DNA of 64,000 bases from Novosphingobium terrae (GCF_017163935.1 NZ_JABVZR010000001.1:1426001-1490000), one strand, 5' to 3'. Positions 31,380-40,251 are shown, numbered from the stretch's first letter. Notes: a model not told the origin generated them from the sequence alone. Numbers and translations: made by a program.

Positions 31380-31754
31380 AGGGTACTCCATAGCGGTGGT
31401 CGCTGACTAACTGTTGCTGGTTAAGGAGCTGTTGACCGCAATGTGATGATGCAATCAGAAATGCGTTTTATTTTTCGTTTCCAGCTTTACTTTCTGCGTG
31501 AACGCCGTGTGGCATACGGGGCGATGTGAAACACAAGAGTGCGATGCTCGCCGTTGCCGTCCTGGGTTTCGCGGCGACCGGCGGTGGACAACGCGCAACT
31601 TTGGCACTTTCATCGTCTTGTTGTGGCAGCAGGTGACTTGATTTCATCCGTCCGAGGGCTAACAGGCGTGGTTTGCGGACCGCCCTTGTGGCGGGCGTTT
31701 GTACCGGATGGAAACGGCGCAGGCCTTGTGGCAGTGCCGGAGGGATGGGGTTCC
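31380..31754. other. Divergent intergenic region
   Basis: This 375-nt region lies between the minus-strand PAP2 gene and the plus-strand membrane protein gene. It includes an A/T-rich patch (31440-31500) that probably holds promoters. The frame of the next gene stays open back to 31539, but that stretch lacks a convincing start or membrane-protein composition. No gene is supported here. Confidence 0.4.
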
Positions 31755-33455
31755 ATGTTGCTTCGCATGGCCGATGAGGCATTGATCCGGTCGCGGTCCT
31801 GGTATCGCTCGGCATCGGTGTGGGCGGCGTTGATTCTTGCCTTGGCTTCGGCGCTGCCGGTGCTGATGGCACCGCATACCGAGATGATCGACTTTCCCGC
31901 GCATATGGCGCGCTATGCGGTCATGCTCGATCATGGCGCCAATCCGTGGTTCGCGCGCTATTACAGCTTCGACTGGAAATGGACCGGCAATCTGGGCGTG
32001 GATCTGCTGATCTTCCCCTTTGCCAAAATCTTCGGGCTGGAGGCAGGCGCGAAGCTCATCGTTGCGCTTGTGCCGCCGCTCACTGGCATCGGCATCGTGT
32101 GGAGCGAATGGGCGCTGCGCCGCAGGATCGGCGTGGGCACCTTGCTGGGCCTGTCCTTCATCTGGTCGCCGATGCTCAATCTGGGGCTGGTCAATTACGC
32201 GCTGGGTCAGGCGCTGGCGCTGCTCTTCTTCGCCGCCTGGGTGGAGATGGGCCCGCGCGGCGCCTGGCAGCGCGCCATGGACTGGCGCTGGGTTCTACTG
32301 CTGGTGGCGGGCTTTGCGGTGTGGGTCAGCCATATCTCGGCCTGGGCCGTGCTGATCGTGATGGTGGCGGGCGCCGATTTCAGCCAGCGGCTGGATGAGG
32401 GCTGGCGCCGCTGGTGGCGCCCGGCGCTCACCAGCCTGCCGATGTTCGCGCCGATCATCGTGATGGTGCTGATCCCGGGCACCTCCAGCGACAACAGCTA
32501 TGGCCGCTTCTGGTGGCTCTACAAGCAATCCACCTGGGACCGCGCGATGCGCGACAGCAACTGGTGGCTCGACCATATCTCGCTCTGGGCGATGGGCAGT
32601 GTGATTGCGCTGGCCCTGGTGTTTTCGGCCCTGTCATGGGGCATGAAGCGCTGGCGCGGGGGCTGGTGGTTCCTCGATGGCCGCTTCTGGATCGATGGGC
32701 GTCTGGGCTGGGCCGGGCTTGGCCTGATCATCCTGAGCTGGGTGGTGCCGCGCCATATTTCGGGCGGCGATCTGGCCGATTATCGCCTGATTACCACGGG
32801 CCTGATGGTCTGTGTGATGGCGATCGACTGGTGCGCCCCATGGTGGGTGCTGAGCGCGCCTGCGGGCCTTTATGCCGTGCGTCTGGCCACCACCACGCTG
32901 AGCTGGCAGCAGGATTCGGCCGAGACCGACGAAATCCTCAAGGCACTGAACTTCATCCCCGATGGCGCGAAAGTGGCCAGCGTGGTGCTGACCCCGCGCG
33001 AATTCTGGTGGTTCAACAAGCAGGAGCATGTCGGCGGCTATGTGGTGATCCGCCGCCACGCGCTGGTGAACATGAATTTCGCCCTGCCGCATATCCATAT
33101 GCTGCATGTGAAGGAGGGCGGCCCCGGTTTCGCTGATCCTTCGCATCGCCTGCTGCAGTCGATTCATCAGCCGGTGCGGCTCGACTGTATTCGCCCGGCC
33201 TATCATGCCGACTGGCTGCTCTATGTCGGCGCCAAGGCGCCCGAAACGCTGCCCGACAAGGCGAAGCTGGTGTGGCAGGGCAAGGGCGTCTGGCTGGCCA
33301 GCCTGCCCAACACCGGCGTGGTGCCGGACCGTTGCAGCAAGCCGCGTCTGCCCGATTCGCCCGAGCAGCGCGCCATCGATCGCAAGCTCTCGCATATGCC
33401 CGACCTCAAGCTTGAGGGCAGCGCCTATCAGCGCGGGATGCATGACAGCAATTGA
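31755..33455 (+). CDS. Large multi-pass membrane protein, unknown function
   Basis: I do not recognise the family securely. The 566-residue product has about ten or more hydrophobic helices in the first ~400 residues. An early periplasmic HTEMIDFPAHMARY segment resembles GT-C-like/O-antigen-type membrane proteins, and a soluble C-terminal domain of about 170 residues ends in a charged tail. The ATG at 31755 has GGAGGG upstream. Trp is frequent (FWWLYKQSTWDRAM). A cell-envelope glycosylation role is possible but unproven. Confidence 0.6.
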   Translation: MLLRMADEALIRSRSWYRSASVWAALILALASALPVLMAPHTEMIDFPAHMARYAVMLDHGANPWFARYYSFDWKWTGNLGVDLLIFPFAKIFGLEAGAKLIVALVPPLTGIGIVWSEWALRRRIGVGTLLGLSFIWSPMLNLGLVNYALGQALALLFFAAWVEMGPRGAWQRAMDWRWVLLLVAGFAVWVSHISAWAVLIVMVAGADFSQRLDEGWRRWWRPALTSLPMFAPIIVMVLIPGTSSDNSYGRFWWLYKQSTWDRAMRDSNWWLDHISLWAMGSVIALALVFSALSWGMKRWRGGWWFLDGRFWIDGRLGWAGLGLIILSWVVPRHISGGDLADYRLITTGLMVCVMAIDWCAPWWVLSAPAGLYAVRLATTTLSWQQDSAETDEILKALNFIPDGAKVASVVLTPREFWWFNKQEHVGGYVVIRRHALVNMNFALPHIHMLHVKEGGPGFADPSHRLLQSIHQPVRLDCIRPAYHADWLLYVGAKAPETLPDKAKLVWQGKGVWLASLPNTGVVPDRCSKPRLPDSPEQRAIDRKLSHMPDLKLEGSAYQRGMHDSN

Positions 33456-33623
33456 GGCGCAAAGCCTTGGCTTGCGTCATGCGCTTGCAAAATCGGCGCG
33501 CGCGCATTAAGTCCGGTGGAACTTCCCGACATGGATGTTCTCACTGCCCCTCCCGGACCTGATCCGGGGCGGCGCGGAGGCCATGGCGGAAGACAGGATT
33601 AATCGCCTAAGGAAATGACAGGC

Positions 33624-33842
33624 ATGAACGACCGCGCCGCCAATGACGGAGCCAAGACGAGCCCCGGCGAATTCATCAACCAGGTGAAGGTCGAGGCCCG
33701 TAAGGTGGTGTGGCCCACCCGTCAGGAAACGCTGACCACGGGTATCTTCGTGGGCATTCTGATGCTGATCCTGGCCGTGTTCTTCCTGGGCATCGATACG
33801 GTGTTCGGCAAGCTGGTGCAGTTTTTGCTGTCGCTGGCGTAA
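33624..33842 (+). CDS. secE: Preprotein translocase subunit SecE
   Basis: SecE is the essential small clamp of the SecYEG channel. The 72-residue product has the short single-TM form, with the family motif VKVEARKVVWPTRQET followed by one membrane helix (IFVGILMLILAVFFLGI). The ATG at 33624 is about 10 nt after AAGGA; an ATG at 33615 is only 2 nt from that SD. It lies 67 nt before nusG, the classical secE-nusG pair. Confidence 0.94.
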   Translation: MNDRAANDGAKTSPGEFINQVKVEARKVVWPTRQETLTTGIFVGILMLILAVFFLGIDTVFGKLVQFLLSLA

Positions 33843-33909
33843 GCTTCGCGCCCGCTTTCACCCGATTTACGCGCTTTGCGGCGCAAACCATTGACGACAA
33901 GAGGCAAAC

Positions 33910-34446
33910 ATGGCCCGCTGGTATATCATTCACGCCTATTCCGGCTTTGAGAGCAAGGTCAAGGAAGCCATCATCACCGAGGCCGAGCGCCTGGGTCTGG
34001 AGCAGTTGGTCGAGCAGATCGAAGTGCCCTCCGAGCAGGTGACCGAGGTCAAGCGCGGCAAGAAGGTTCAGGTCGAGCGCAAGACCATGCCCGGCTATGT
34101 GCTGGCCAAGCTGACGATGAACGACGACATCTACCACCTGGTGAAGAACACCGCCAAGGTGACCGGCTTCCTGGGCCTGAACGGCAAGCCGCAGGCCATC
34201 AGTGAGCGCGATGCGGAGCGTTACTTCGGCAACCGCGAGCAGGTCGCCACGCAGGTCAAGAAGCATGTCGCGGTCGATTACGAGATCGGCGATTCGGTCA
34301 AGGTGCTGGACGGTCCGTTCAGCAGCTTCACCGGCATCGTGGAGGAGCTGGATTTCGACAAGAACCGCGTCAAGGTTTCGGTGTCGATCTTCGGTCGCGC
34401 CACCCCGGTCGAGCTGGACTTCGAGCACGTCGAACTTTCGAAGTAA
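33910..34446 (+). CDS. nusG: Transcription termination/antitermination protein NusG
   Basis: NusG binds RNA polymerase and links it to Rho or to ribosomes. The 178-residue protein has the NGN domain (ARWYIIHAYSGFE, MPGYVLAKLTM, VTGFLGLNGKP) and a C-terminal KOW domain (GDSVKVLDGPFSSFTGIVEE). A strong intrinsic terminator follows it, so transcription from secE-nusG does not obviously reach the ribosomal protein genes downstream. Confidence 0.97.
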   Translation: MARWYIIHAYSGFESKVKEAIITEAERLGLEQLVEQIEVPSEQVTEVKRGKKVQVERKTMPGYVLAKLTMNDDIYHLVKNTAKVTGFLGLNGKPQAISERDAERYFGNREQVATQVKKHVAVDYEIGDSVKVLDGPFSSFTGIVEELDFDKNRVKVSVSIFGRATPVELDFEHVELSK

Positions 34447-34464
34447 GATTTTCGCGAGAAGCGC

Positions 34465-34508
34465 AAAAAAGGGGCGGGCTGCTTTGGGTGGCTCGCCCCT
34501 TTTTTGTG
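34465..34508 (+). terminator. Intrinsic terminator after nusG
   Basis: Twelve-base perfect arms 34465-34476 (AAAAAAGGGGCG) and 34494-34505 end in TTTTTT. It lies 18 nt after the nusG stop. Confidence 0.93.
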
Positions 34509-34634
34509 TCCGGGAAGAAAGGATCGTGCAGGGGCGTTACCCAGGCACGCCTGTGTGGTGAGGTAGCGGCGGGCCATGCCGCCATGTCTTGTCGATGGGC
34601 GGGTTCATTAACCCCGATCCTTTAGATCGGGTTC

Positions 34635-35720
34635 ATGAGCCTGGACTGTCGATCTCCCCTATCTGTTGCCATAATGCGCCTGACCCGGCTGGACGGTTTG
34701 CGCGGTCTGGCGGCGCTTGGCGTTTTTCTTCACCATATGGCATTCTTCTGCGGGGATCGTGCAGCTGATCTGCCGATGGGGCTTGGCTGGTCGCTGGGCT
34801 GGATCATCGAGCGAGGCTGGGCCCTGGTCGATCTGTTCTTCCTGCTCTCCGGCTATGTCTTTGCCCATGTCTATGGCGCGCCCGGACAGTTGCGAAGGGC
34901 TGGCGCCATGGGAGATTTCTGGATCGCCCGTATCGCGCGGCTCTGGCCGCTGCATCTGGTCGCGCTGCTTCTCTTCGCGCTGATTGGCTGGGGTGGGGCC
35001 AAGAATGACGCGCCGCATTTCATCCTCAACCTGCTGATGCTTCAGGGTTTTGACCTCGATACGCGCTTCAGCTTCAACATTTCCAGCTGGTCGCTCAGTG
35101 TCGAAATGCTGGCCTATGCGATCTTTGCCTTCGGGGCACGGCTGGGGGATCGGGCGCTGTGGAGGATCACCCTGCTGACGGTGGCGGGCGGTCTGGCATG
35201 GCTTGTCTTGCTTGGTTATCCGCGCGGTGTCTGGCCGGGCGAGATGATTCTGCGTGGCCCTCTGGGCTTCTTCATCGGCCAGTTGCTGTGGCGCGGGCGG
35301 GCTGTTGCCGGTCGCATTCCGGCATCGCTGCTGCTGGCCATGCTCGCGGGCGGCCTGTGGCTCGAGCAGGGGGCTTACAGCCCCATCCTGCCGCTCGATC
35401 TGCTGTGCTGGCCTGCCGCCGTCCTGCTGGCTCTGCGTATGCCCTGGCTGGAGCGTGGCCCCTTTATCTGGCTGGGCGAGCGTTCCTTTGGCATCTATAT
35501 GCTTCATCTGCTGGTGATCCGCAGCGTGAATGCTCTCTGGTCGCCGCACTGGTTGGGTGGCGGGGGCACCATGCTCAGCCATGCCACGATCATCCTGCTC
35601 ACATTGTCCTGCGCTGAATATGCCCATCGCCGCATCGAAATTCCCGGGCGTGCCGCGACCCGCGCGCTCTGGGCGGCACGACAGGCTGAGAATGCGGACG
35701 TCAGCGCGCAACCGGCCTGA
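34635..35720 (+). CDS. Acyltransferase 3 (OafA/YrhL-type) membrane protein
   Basis: The 361-residue polytopic protein O-acylates sugars or other envelope molecules in this family. It has the diagnostic N-terminal RLDGLRGLAALGVFLHH, LVDLFFLLSGYVFAHVY and IARIARLWPLH motifs and about ten membrane helices, without a C-terminal SGNH domain. An ATG at 34674, just before RLTRLDGLRG, is a good alternative start; neither has a strong SD. It lies between nusG and rplK, separated from nusG by a terminator. The acceptor is unknown. Confidence 0.85.
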   Translation: MSLDCRSPLSVAIMRLTRLDGLRGLAALGVFLHHMAFFCGDRAADLPMGLGWSLGWIIERGWALVDLFFLLSGYVFAHVYGAPGQLRRAGAMGDFWIARIARLWPLHLVALLLFALIGWGGAKNDAPHFILNLLMLQGFDLDTRFSFNISSWSLSVEMLAYAIFAFGARLGDRALWRITLLTVAGGLAWLVLLGYPRGVWPGEMILRGPLGFFIGQLLWRGRAVAGRIPASLLLAMLAGGLWLEQGAYSPILPLDLLCWPAAVLLALRMPWLERGPFIWLGERSFGIYMLHLLVIRSVNALWSPHWLGGGGTMLSHATIILLTLSCAEYAHRRIEIPGRAATRALWAARQAENADVSAQPA

Positions 35721-35875
35721 TTTCCGCTTGCTTTTCCCCGCGATCCGTCTAAGGGCACCGCTTCCCGGTGGCATGCGCTGCCGGGTGTCCGTGCGGGAGG
35801 GGCCTCGCCCCGCTTGACCGCTTGACTTGAGGGGGCTGGCCCAAACCATCCCCGACAGAGTGAAAGGAGGCCACT

Positions 35876-36307
35876 GTGGCCAAGAAAATTGACGGTTACA
35901 TCAAGCTGCAGATCGCAGCTGGTGAAGCAAAGCCCAGCCCGCCGATCGGCCCCGCACTGGGTCAGCGCGGCGTGAACATCATGGGTTTCTGCAAGGAATT
36001 CAACGCCGCGACTCAGGAAGTCGAAAAGGGCACCCCGCTGCCGACCATCATCACGGTCTATTCGGACAAGTCCTTCTCCTTCGTGACGAAGACCCCGCCC
36101 GCCACCTTCTTCATCAAGAAGGCTCTGGGCCTGAAGTCGGGTTCGAAGGCTCCCGGCAAGGACAGCGTCGGCCAGATCACGCGCGCTCAGCTCGAGACGA
36201 TCGCCGAGTCCAAGATGAAGGACCTCAACGCCAACGATATCGTCGCTGCCGCGAAGATCATCGAAGGTTCGGCCCGTTCGATGGGCCTGAAGATTGTGGA
36301 GGGCTGA
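35876..36307 (+). CDS. rplK: 50S ribosomal protein L11
   Basis: L11 forms the GTPase-associated stalk base with 23S rRNA. The 143-residue sequence matches the family ([40 protein letters not shown]). The GTG start at 35876 follows a full AAAGGAGG SD. rplA begins 5 nt after its stop, the conserved L11-L1 operon. Confidence 0.98.
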   Translation: MAKKIDGYIKLQIAAGEAKPSPPIGPALGQRGVNIMGFCKEFNAATQEVEKGTPLPTIITVYSDKSFSFVTKTPPATFFIKKALGLKSGSKAPGKDSVGQITRAQLETIAESKMKDLNANDIVAAAKIIEGSARSMGLKIVEG

Positions 36308-36311
36308 CACC

Positions 36312-37013
36312 ATGGCCAAGCTGACCAAGAAGCAGAAGTCGCTCACCGAAAAGCTGGGTGACAATCAGAACCTGCACGGCATCGACGATGCCATCCAGTT
36401 CCTGAAGGACCTCAAGAGCGCCAAGTTCGACGAGACCCTCGAGATCTCGCTGAACCTGGGCGTTGACCCCCGCCACGCCGACCAGATGGTCCGCGGCATG
36501 GTCACCCTGCCTTCGGGCACCGGCAAGGACGTCAAGGTTGCCGTCTTCGCCCGTGGCGACAAGGCTGAGGCCGCTCTGGCCGCTGGCGCTGACCGCGTGG
36601 GCGCCGAGGACCTGCTGGAAGACATGCAGGCCGGTAACCTCGACTACGGTCGCGTCATCGCCACGCCCGACATGATGGGCGTTGTCGGTCGCCTCGGCAA
36701 GCTGCTGGGCCCCAAGGGCCTGATGCCGAACCCGAAGCTGGGCACCGTGACCCCGAACGTCGCTGAAGCGATCAAGGCTGCCAAGGGCGGCCAGATCGAG
36801 TTCCGCGTCGAAAAGGCCGGCATCATCCACGGCGGCATCGGCAAGCTGAGCTTCACCAACGAAGCCCTGCGCGCCAACTTCGACGCCTTCGTCGATGCCA
36901 TCGTCAAGGCCAAGCCGTCGGGCGCCAAGGGCAAGTACCTGCGCAAGATCGGCCTCTCGACCTCGATGGGCCCCGGCCTGAAGGTCGACCTGAGCCAGGT
37001 GCACGGCGGCTGA
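36312..37013 (+). CDS. rplA: 50S ribosomal protein L1
   Basis: L1 binds the 23S L1 stalk and, in many bacteria, represses translation of its own rplK-rplA mRNA. The 233-residue product contains [16 protein letters not shown] and [15 protein letters not shown]. The ATG at 36312 has GGAGGG 7-8 nt upstream. It is followed by a terminator and repeat copy 3, not by rplJ-rplL. Confidence 0.97.
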   Translation: MAKLTKKQKSLTEKLGDNQNLHGIDDAIQFLKDLKSAKFDETLEISLNLGVDPRHADQMVRGMVTLPSGTGKDVKVAVFARGDKAEAALAAGADRVGAEDLLEDMQAGNLDYGRVIATPDMMGVVGRLGKLLGPKGLMPNPKLGTVTPNVAEAIKAAKGGQIEFRVEKAGIIHGGIGKLSFTNEALRANFDAFVDAIVKAKPSGAKGKYLRKIGLSTSMGPGLKVDLSQVHGG

Positions 37014-37042
37014 TCTTTCAGTCGTTTTGCTGACAGAGATTG

Positions 37043-37074
37043 GGCCGGGAGGGAAACCTTCCGGCCTTTTCTTT
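37043..37074 (+). terminator. Intrinsic terminator after rplA
   Basis: The arms 37043-37052 and 37057-37066 pair over 10 bp with one wobble around GAAA and are followed by TTTTCTTTT. Confidence 0.9.
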
Positions 37075-37102
37075 TGTCCGTTGCAGAACGGGAAAAGGAA
37101 AT

Positions 37103-37333
37103 GCGAGGGGGTTACCCCCTCGCGCTCCCATGACGTCTTCCGGCGATAGGGCAGTGGCACCGAAATGAAGCGCGTCGCCTCTCCACCTGTGCAACGCAGG
37201 GCGCCGCAGGCAATCATTCTTGGCGGCAGGCTGTGCGGACGTTTCATGCCTGCGGCGCTGCGACATTGCTCTATGGCTGAACCTGTGGCGCGACGCAGAC
37301 AGTCATGGGAGCGCGAGGGTGTAACACCCTCGC
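37103..37333 (-). repeat. Palindrome-bounded intergenic repeat, copy 3
   Basis: Perfect 21-bp palindromes lie at 37103-37123 and 37313-37333. Read on the minus strand it aligns along most of its length with copy 2, including CAGGTGGAGAGG, GGTGCCACTGCCCTATCG and GGAAGACGTCATGGGAGCGC. It lies between convergent rplA and yqgE. Confidence 0.9.
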
Positions 37334-37368
37334 ATTCATTCTTATCTTCTTCCCTTAAAAGCTTGAAT

Positions 37369-37944
37369 TCAAGCCCTTCCAGTTTGCCCGGACAGATGCG
37401 AGGGATCGACCCCTTCAGCCACCCAGATCGCATGCCAGCGATCATCGACGGGCGTATCGAACAGGATCCCCGGATGGCTGTCTGCCGCGAACCAGCCATG
37501 CTCGCGCATTTCGCTTTCCAGCTGCCCGGCGCCCCAGCCTGAGTAGCCCAGAGCGATCAGCCATTGCTTCGGCCCTTCGCCTTGCGCGATGCTGGTGAGG
37601 ATTTCCCGGCTTGCCGTCACCGACCATAGAGGGCTGGGCGTGATGGTGCCCGCGCCGGTGTAGTCTGGCGAGTGGATCACAAAGCCGCGCTGGGGCTCGA
37701 CAGGGCCGCCGAAGTGGATCGCGGCATCGGGGGCGGTGCCCGGATCGATATCCAGATCTTTCAGCAGCATATGGAGCGAGATGCCATCCAGCTCATGCCC
37801 CACGCCGATGCCCATCGCGCCTTCCTCATTGTGGAGGCACAGAGCGATGACGGCGTCTTCGAAGCGGGTGTCGGGCATGCCGGGCAGGGCCAGCAGCAGG
37901 CGTCCGTCGAGGTGTTGGGCGTCGAGGGTAGGGGCCACGGTCAT
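37369..37944 (-). CDS. YqgE/AlgH family protein (UPF0301)
   Basis: The 191-residue cytoplasmic protein has the family's LLLALPGMPDTRFEDAVIALC start, HFGGPVEPQRGFVIH and LIALGYSGWGAGQLESE motifs. The family's biochemical role is not established; AlgH was named from alginate regulation in Pseudomonas. The ATG at 37944 is the first methionine of a compact family-length protein. Confidence 0.93.
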   Translation of the reverse strand: MTVAPTLDAQHLDGRLLLALPGMPDTRFEDAVIALCLHNEEGAMGIGVGHELDGISLHMLLKDLDIDPGTAPDAAIHFGGPVEPQRGFVIHSPDYTGAGTITPSPLWSVTASREILTSIAQGEGPKQWLIALGYSGWGAGQLESEMREHGWFAADSHPGILFDTPVDDRWHAIWVAEGVDPSHLSGQTGRA

Positions 37945-37996
37945 CCAGTCAAGGTAAGGCGAGGCGCAGCGCGGTGCAATGGGCAGTCGCGCCGTA

Positions 37997-38527
37997 TCAG
38001 CGCAGATTGGCCGACGTATAGCACTCCAGCACCAGCGCCAGGACGCGATTGTCGGGCAGGCGCAGCAGGGCGCGGTTGGCCAGAATGGTGTCGGCGGGGC
38101 AGCCTGGCAGCGGGCCGCGCCGGGTGGCCAGCTTCTCGCGGCGGAAATGCAGCGCGGCCACGGCCTTGCCGAAGGGCGTGTCGGTGGTGGCCAGAAGCTG
38201 GTTCATTTCGGCGGTGAGCAGCGCGGGGTTGTACCAGTTGTGCGCTTCGGACAGCACATGAGGGCCGCAGCTGAGGCGCACATGGCGATAGCCGGGCTCT
38301 TCGGTGCCCAGCGTCTCGGGAAGGTCGGGGGCGGGCAGGGCGTCCTCGCCTTTCACCAGCGTGGCGGAGATGCGTGCCTCGGGCGCCAGCTTGCGCTGTT
38401 CGCACCACTGGGTGAGCGCCATGGTGGCGCTGTCCGTGCTGGAGAGCGTGGCCTCGAACTGGTCGATCAGCTTGCCGTGAGGGGCTTCGGGGGCGGCCTG
38501 CAGGGCAATGAGCAGGGGGAGCAGCAT
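37997..38527 (-). CDS. Putative chorismate-lyase-like (UbiC/DUF98-related) protein
   Basis: I do not recognise the 176-residue protein with certainty. The N-terminus is a hydrophobic leader (MLLPLLIALQAAPEA). The central VLSEAHNWYNPALLTAEMN and TDTPFGKAVAALHFRREKL segments resemble the chorismate-lyase-like fold that releases 4-hydroxybenzoate or related products. A leader-like N-terminus is odd for a cytosolic lyase and suggests an exported relative. Its start overlaps the stop of the upstream CinA-N-like gene. Confidence 0.45.
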   Translation of the reverse strand: MLLPLLIALQAAPEAPHGKLIDQFEATLSSTDSATMALTQWCEQRKLAPEARISATLVKGEDALPAPDLPETLGTEEPGYRHVRLSCGPHVLSEAHNWYNPALLTAEMNQLLATTDTPFGKAVAALHFRREKLATRRGPLPGCPADTILANRALLRLPDNRVLALVLECYTSANLR

Positions 38528-39300
38528 CAGATGCCTCCCTCAACGGCCTGATGGCCCAGCGTGGCCAGATCCCGGGCCAATTGGCTGGAGCAGGCGGCCA
38601 GTTCCTCGGCATCGGTGGAGCGGATCACGAAATTGACGCCGGTCTTGCCCTCACGGAAGAAGGGGTAGCTGCCGATCTGTACGCCCGCGAAGGCCTTTTC
38701 GGTGCTGGCCAGCAGATCCGCGACTTCGCTTTCGCCCACCCAGCAGCCCAGCGTGGCGGAGAGCACCGGCGCGCCGCCTTCCAGCGATCCGGTCAGAGCG
38801 TCGAGCATGCCGGCGGTGATCATGGGTACGCCCGCCATGATGTAGATGTTGCCCCAGCGGATGCCCGGCGCGCCGGAATAGCGGTTCGGGATCAGATCGG
38901 CGCCTTCGGGCACGCGGGCCATGCGCAGGCGCGCCTCGGTCAGCGTGCTGCCCTTGCTGGTGTAATAGGCATCGAGGATGGCGCGGGCTTCCTCATGGAC
39001 CACCACGGGCACGCCCAGGGCTTCGGCGATGGCATCGACGGTGATGTCGTCATGCGTGGGGCCGATGCCGCCGGTGGTGAAGAGATAGTCGTTGCGCACC
39101 CGCAGGGCGTTCACCGCTTCCACGATGGCCTCGGTCACATCGGGCACCACGCGCACCTCGCGCAGGCGGATGCCCTGCACGCCCAGCCAGCTGGCGATCT
39201 GGGCGATGTTCTTGTCATGCGTGCGGCCCGAGAGGATCTCGTCTCCGATCACGATCAGGGCGGCGGTGTAGATGCGGGCGGAATCAGGGGAAGCAGACAT
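38527..39300 (-). CDS. CinA N-terminal/MoaB-like molybdopterin-binding domain protein
   Basis: The 257-residue protein contains only the competence-damage (MoCF/MoaB-like) domain. Motifs are ALIVIGDEILSGRTHDKN near the start, TTGGIGPTHDDITVDAIA in the middle and the YIMAGVPMI loop. The C-terminal nicotinamide-nucleotide amidase domain of full-length CinA (about 400 residues) is absent, as in many alphaproteobacterial homologues. It overlaps the next gene by one base and lies 11 nt after the upstream hypothetical gene, forming a small operon. Confidence 0.85.
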   Translation of the reverse strand: MSASPDSARIYTAALIVIGDEILSGRTHDKNIAQIASWLGVQGIRLREVRVVPDVTEAIVEAVNALRVRNDYLFTTGGIGPTHDDITVDAIAEALGVPVVVHEEARAILDAYYTSKGSTLTEARLRMARVPEGADLIPNRYSGAPGIRWGNIYIMAGVPMITAGMLDALTGSLEGGAPVLSATLGCWVGESEVADLLASTEKAFAGVQIGSYPFFREGKTGVNFVIRSTDAEELAACSSQLARDLATLGHQAVEGGI

Positions 39301-39311
39301 GGGGGAAGGGA

Positions 39312-39932
39312 TTAGCGGGCGGGAGCCGGGCTGGGAAGGGGGGCTGGGGCAGGGCTCTCATCGCCGATAAAGCCGATATGCAGATCGGCGGCGGAAGAGA
39401 ATTTCAGCAGGCAGAGAAAGGCCTTATCGGTCTCGGCAGCATTCCGGCCGGGGTTGGCGATGCGGCCCAGCGCCAGACTGGGTTGGGCCGCCCCGGGCGC
39501 GCGCACCAGCTTGAGCATGGCCTTGCTGGAGGGGCCGCAGAACTCGCCCAATTGCCGCGCCAAAGCGGGGGCATCGTTGCGCAAGGCGTCCAGCTTGGCG
39601 ACGCTGGGGGCGAGTTGCTCGCGCTCGATCATCTGCTGACGGTTGTCTTCTCCCCCGTTGAGCATTGCGGGCAGCAGAAAGCGGCGCAATTGCTGAGCCA
39701 GAGCAGGAGGATTATCACCCGGCCACAGCTTGTCGGCCACCATCAGCTTTGCGGCGCATTCCAGCTGCTGATCATTGGGCGGCGCGGCGGGGTTCAGCGT
39801 GACGGCAAAGCTGTCATAGGCTTCCTCGACCTGCGCCTGAGGGAAGCCGCAAGCGCCGATTTGCGCCTTGATGGCGTCTTGCGGAGGGGGCGGTGCGGCC
39901 TGCATCAGCAGGGCAAGGGCTGAAAGCAACAT
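39312..39932 (-). CDS. Secreted hypothetical protein
   Basis: The 206-residue product has a short hydrophobic N-terminus (MLLSALALLMQAAP), Cys residues at about 28, 59, 131 and 174, and a Pro/Ala-rich C-terminal tail (SPAPAPLPSPAPAR). No known domain is evident. It is the first gene of the run through the CinA-N-like and chorismate-lyase-like genes, with short or no gaps. Confidence 0.6.
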   Translation of the reverse strand: MLLSALALLMQAAPPPPQDAIKAQIGACGFPQAQVEEAYDSFAVTLNPAAPPNDQQLECAAKLMVADKLWPGDNPPALAQQLRRFLLPAMLNGGEDNRQQMIEREQLAPSVAKLDALRNDAPALARQLGEFCGPSSKAMLKLVRAPGAAQPSLALGRIANPGRNAAETDKAFLCLLKFSSAADLHIGFIGDESPAPAPLPSPAPAR

Positions 39933-40025
39933 GAGCGCAAGGTGTCATGGCTTGGCCTGCGCGGCAATTGCCCGGCGGTATGATGTTTTAAAAGAAGGCC
40001 GGGGCTGTTGGCCGGATGCGCGCAA

Positions 40026-40087
40026 AAAGAAGCCCGGTCCCGCGACCGGATGTCGATAAAAAGAAAGCCCGGTCTTGCGACCGGGCT
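40026..40087 (-). terminator. Tandem intrinsic terminators downstream of rimO
   Basis: Two near-identical hairpins lie in series on the minus strand. The first has arms 40079-40087 and 40066-40074 followed by TTTCTTTTT. The second has arms 40044-40049 and 40034-40039 followed by GCTTCTTTTTG. Both use the same GACCGGGC/GCCCGGTC arms, so one probably arose by duplication of the other. Confidence 0.85.
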
Positions 40088-40251
40088 GTGAAAGTTTTGG
40101 GAGAGGATGCCTGAAAGGCCCGCTCCTTAAGCCGGAAAACGGTTGTTGTTGCAATTGCGAATATGACGTAGTGCAATGCATAAAATGCAACTCAGGATTT
40201 CGTTCCCTCGTTTCACCATGCGCTGATGCACGCTTCGTCGCGGTATAGCGT
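40088..40251 (-). other. Region between rimO and the tandem terminators, possible small RNA or long 3' UTR
   Basis: The 164 nt between the rimO stop and the terminators hold no convincing gene. Read on the minus strand they contain an A/T-rich stretch (40145-40200) followed by a pyrimidine-rich CATCCTCTCCC (complement of 40098-40108) just before the terminators. This layout would fit either a long rimO 3' UTR or a terminated small RNA of about 100 nt. Confidence 0.3.

Noticed and set aside
39945..40190. Two overlapping small minus-strand frames downstream of rimO
   Set aside because: They run through two strong intrinsic terminators and have no SD or family features.
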